Part shown: positions 17,564-19,912 of the stretch, one piece after another
How positions within the stretch are numbered: position 1 is the stretch's first letter
How the letters are laid out: each line of letters starts with the position of its first letter
From: CAMDBL01 sp964498125
GTDB lineage: Bacteria > Pseudomonadota > Alphaproteobacteria > Rhizobiales > Hyphomicrobiaceae
Length of the DNA: 19,912 nt
Assembly (NCBI GenBank): GCA_964498125.1
Contig: CAZCGE010000135.1
Span: 1 to 19,912, forward strand
Direction of reading: 5' to 3'
The notes under the pieces: model-generated
What the model was told of the DNA's origin: nothing
Databases searched by the model: none
The model's input: the letters and a program-made list of their open reading frames with translations, nothing else
Made by a program: the position numbers and the translations under genes

Positions 17564-19912
17564 TTAGATGGTCGGCAAGGTGTGATCGATTCCCTCAAAG
17601 ATCACCTTCACCGAGTCCGCCCCAGCCGTGTTGTAGTTGACCAGTGTCGCTACCGTCACGAAACTGTTCGCGCCGCCATCCGTATCGACTTGCACGTTGA
17701 CATCGTTGCCGGCGCCCATCTGCAGCCGGACAAAGTCGGAATCAACCCCGCTCGGCGGGCCATCGAGCAGCGCGCTCAAATCGATCTTGTCGCCGGCGCC
17801 GAAGTTGTAATCGACAATGAGGTCGGCCACGCTCGTATCGGTCATGACGAAAGTGTCCAATCCACTGCCTCCGGTCAGATTATCGATACCGGTGCCGCCC
17901 ACCAGCCAGTCGTTATTGTCGCCGCCATTCATCGTGTCGTTGCCCGCTCCACCAACAAGCAGGTCACTACCAGCGCCGCCGTTGAGTATGTCGTTGTCGC
18001 CGTTGCCGAACAGAATGTCGTTGCCGCCAAGACCATTGAGCGTATGATTGGCAGAGCTTGATGCGATCACATCATTGTTGGCCGTGCCGTCGTAGGGGCT
18101 GCTACGGTCGGGCACAATGTTGTAGGCGCTGCCGCCGAGCGCGTATCCCAAATATGTCGCGCCGCCGACGAATGTGACGTTCTCGATGGTGCCAGCCGCG
18201 GGGCCTTCCCCGCTGTTGGGATAGTGACCGACAGCATTGATCACGCTGTTGTTGTAATTAATCTGTAGGTCATCGTCGACCCGCTCGAAATTGAGTGCCG
18301 TCATCGCGGCACCGCTGGTGGCGATGGTGATCGTATCCAATCCACCTGTATCATTGATAGTATCGGTACCATTTCCGGTCGCTAGGAAGGCGTACGTGTC
18401 GTTGCCCAGACCGCCCGAGAGAGTGTTGTTTCCGCTGCTGCCGCTCAAGGTGTCGGCATGACCCGAACCGATGACATTCTCGATGCTGATGAGAGTATCG
18501 CTTCCTTGGCCGATATTCTGCGCTCCAATCGTGCTGAGATTCACCGTCACCCCGCTCGTGGCAGCGCTGTAAGACGCCGTATCGCTGCCGGCACCGCCGT
18601 CCAAGGTGTCGTTGCCGTCGCCGCCAATGAGAATGTCGTTTCCGGCACCTCCGTACACGGCGTCGTTGCCAGTCCCACCATTGAGAATGCCGTCATTGCC
18701 ATCTTGCCCAAACAATGTGTCGTCGTTCGCACCGCCATACAATTGGTCGGTGTTTGCCAATCCGTAAAGGATGTCGTCGCCAACCAATATCAGATCGAGT
18801 TCGGCATCGTTCGGCAATGTATTCCCGCCCCCCGAACCCGTGATGATGTTGAACGTCTCGTCATAGAACGCCCCGCCGCTGTCTGTGCTGCGAACCACGA
18901 GTGTGTAGGTTGCAGTTTCTCCCATATTGGCCGTCGTCGTCACGACACCCGCTGCGCTGACGGCAAAGCCCGCGGAGCTGCCACCCTGCAGCGTATAGGT
19001 GTGGCCGCTGGCCTGGTTCGCATCGACGGTAGCGAGATTGGCGATGGTCACTCCGCTCAATGGCACGGCGGTCCCAGAAGCCGGTTGCACGGCATTCCAG
19101 ATGATGTCGGTCGGAGGTGGGTTCGGCGGTGCCTCCACCACGTCAGTGACCGCGATCGTGAACGCCGCGCTATTTGTCGAACTATCACTGCTGGTCGCCA
19201 GAACTGTGATGTTGTGACCAATTGCAGTCTCGAAGTCCAGAGCGCCCGCCACCGTCACGACGCCGGTACCGGAGTCAATCGCAAACCGCCCGCCCGCATC
19301 GTTACTCAGGCTGTAGCTGATGCTGGCACCCACATCGGCATCACTGGCCAGCGCCGTTACCCCGACCAGCGCGCCGATGCTGGCGTTCTCCGCCACCGTA
19401 TTAGCCGCAGTATTACTGTCGGCCGGCCCCAGAACCGGGTTGTCATTGACGTTGGTCACGCCGATTGTGAACGCTGCGCTATTGCTCGAACCATCGCTGC
19501 TGGTCGCCAGTACCGTTATATTGTGGCTGGCGGCCGTCTCGTAGTCCAGCGCGCTCGCCACCGTCACCACGCCGGTCACCGGGTCGATCGCGAACCGCCC
19601 GCCGGCGTTATTGGTCAGGCTGTAGGTGATGCTGGCACCCACATCGGCATCACTCGCCAGCGCTGTAAGCCCGACCAACGCGCCGATGCCGGCGTTTTCC
19701 GCCACCGTGTTATCCGCACCATTAATGTCGGCCGGACCCAGAACCAGGTTGTCGTTGACGTTGGTCACCACGATCGTGAACGTCTCGCTCAACGACGTGC
19801 CATCGCTCGACGTCGCCGTCACCTCGATGTCGACGCTCGCGCCCAGCGCCTCGCGGTCGATGTCGGCCAGCGTCGTCACCACCCCGGTCACCGAGTCGAT
19901 CGAGAACAGGCC
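17564..19912 (-). CDS. C-terminal part of a large cadherin-like/RTX protein secreted by type I system
   Basis: The frame is open to the right edge, so at least 782 residues are present and the N-terminus is missing. From the visible N-side there are two complete 103-residue cadherin-like units and part of a third (NVNDN..VLGPAD, SDADVGASI, GRFAID). A Pro-rich linker (EAPPNPPPTD) and one divergent cadherin-like domain follow. RTX nonapeptide block 1 comes next, interrupted by a spacer, then an HCBP-related-type segment (FERVDDDLQINYN). RTX block 2 precedes a type I secretion C-terminus (DTFVMTDTSVADLIVDY, GDKIDLSALLDG). It ends in a short acidic/hydrophobic tail, VIFEGIDHTLPTI. Calcium should fold the RTX parts outside the cell. 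Such proteins act as adhesins or biofilm factors, but none of the visible domains proves that. No secretion ABC transporter gene is in the window. Confidence 0.88.
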   Translation of the reverse strand, partial: GLFSIDSVTGVVTTLADIDREALGASVDIEVTATSSDGTSLSETFTIVVTNVNDNLVLGPADINGADNTVAENAGIGALVGLTALASDADVGASITYSLTNNAGGRFAIDPVTGVVTVASALDYETAASHNITVLATSSDGSSNSAAFTIGVTNVNDNPVLGPADSNTAANTVAENASIGALVGVTALASDADVGASISYSLSNDAGGRFAIDSGTGVVTVAGALDFETAIGHNITVLATSSDSSTNSAAFTIAVTDVVEAPPNPPPTDIIWNAVQPASGTAVPLSGVTIANLATVDANQASGHTYTLQGGSSAGFAVSAAGVVTTTANMGETATYTLVVRSTDSGGAFYDETFNIITGSGGGNTLPNDAELDLILVGDDILYGLANTDQLYGGANDDTLFGQDGNDGILNGGTGNDAVYGGAGNDILIGGDGNDTLDGGAGSDTASYSAATSGVTVNLSTIGAQNIGQGSDTLISIENVIGSGHADTLSGSSGNNTLSGGLGNDTYAFLATGNGTDTINDTGGLDTITIATSGAAMTALNFERVDDDLQINYNNSVINAVGHYPNSGEGPAAGTIENVTFVGGATYLGYALGGSAYNIVPDRSSPYDGTANNDVIASSSANHTLNGLGGNDILFGNGDNDILNGGAGSDLLVGGAGNDTMNGGDNNDWLVGGTGIDNLTGGSGLDTFVMTDTSVADLIVDYNFGAGDKIDLSALLDGPPSGVDSDFVRLQMGAGNDVNVQVDTDGGANSFVTVATLVNYNTAGADSVKVIFEGIDHTLPTI
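17849..18091 (-). repeat. RTX calcium-binding block 2 (within the secreted protein)
   Basis: This run of nonapeptides of the form GGxGxDxLx includes GGNDILFGN, GGAGSDLLV, GGAGNDTMN and GGTGIDNLT. It sits directly before the secretion signal region. Together they should form a calcium-loaded beta-roll that folds after export. Confidence 0.85.
18386..18781 (-). repeat. RTX calcium-binding block 1 (within the secreted protein)
   Basis: Nonapeptides such as GGANDDTLF, GGTGNDAVY, GGAGNDILI, GGDGNDTLD and GGAGSDTAS run from about 18781 to 18581. After a spacer of about 35 residues (SYSAATSGVTVNLSTIG), a shorter group resumes (GSGHADTLS, GSSGNNTLS, GGLGNDTYA) down to 18386. The spacer form is common in RTX proteins. 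Confidence 0.85.
19143..19760 (-). repeat. Two tandem 309-bp cadherin-like units
   Basis: Two units of exactly 309 bp (103 residues), at 19143-19451 and 19452-19760, share 85 of 103 residues and are clearly similar at DNA level. A third, more divergent unit runs off the right edge from 19761. The matching length and high identity point to recent duplication or recombination among units, so repeat number may vary between strains. Confidence 0.85.

Overview
The window is GC-rich, densely coded DNA. It most resembles an alphaproteobacterium, probably Hyphomicrobiales (Rhizobiales) or a close relative. The evidence is a Caulobacter-type cpa/tad pilus operon (cpaA, cpaB, cpaC, cpaD, cpaE, cpaF, tadB, tadC), a form II molybdenum hydroxylase in S-L-M order, a CtrA-like box, and two copies of an intergenic repeat of a kind I remember from Rhizobiales genomes. 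The placement rests on recognition, not on a search.

Region 1 (about 1-6450, + strand) is catabolic. After a short unidentified 3' coding fragment come a zinc alcohol dehydrogenase, a 374-bp gap with two perfect REP-like palindromes, and then the 2Fe-2S, molybdopterin and FAD subunits of a xanthine-oxidase-family hydroxylase (coxS-coxL-coxM-like). An intradiol ring-cleavage dioxygenase with complete iron ligands follows. The AYRGAGR motif in the large subunit marks form II, so carbon monoxide is probably not its main substrate. The neighbouring dioxygenase suggests an aromatic or aldehyde substrate. A 10-bp hairpin closes the region.

Region 2 (about 6521-15445, + strand) encodes the Tad (Flp/type IVc) pilus machine. 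It has the prepilin peptidase CpaA, CpaB, the secretin CpaC with its pilotin-like lipoprotein CpaD, the localiser CpaE, the motor CpaF and the platform proteins TadB and TadC. cpaA is separated from cpaB by a hairpin, a CtrA-like box and a palindrome, so cpaB-tadC is probably a second transcription unit. A strong intrinsic terminator follows tadC. No pilin, TadD or minor-pilin gene is present, so these must lie elsewhere.

Region 3 (about 15450-17560) holds a minus-strand FAD-linked dehydrogenase of the D-lactate/D-2-hydroxyglutarate family. It is bracketed by two nearly identical 57-58-bp direct repeats. A non-coding stretch of about 540 bp lies upstream of it.

Region 4 (17564 to the right edge, minus strand) is the C-terminal part of a very large secreted protein. 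It carries tandem cadherin-like repeats, two blocks of RTX calcium-binding nonapeptides and a type I secretion C-terminus. It is probably a surface adhesin or biofilm protein, and its N-terminus is outside the window. The pilus operon and this adhesin together suggest a surface-attachment neighbourhood, but no shared regulation is visible.
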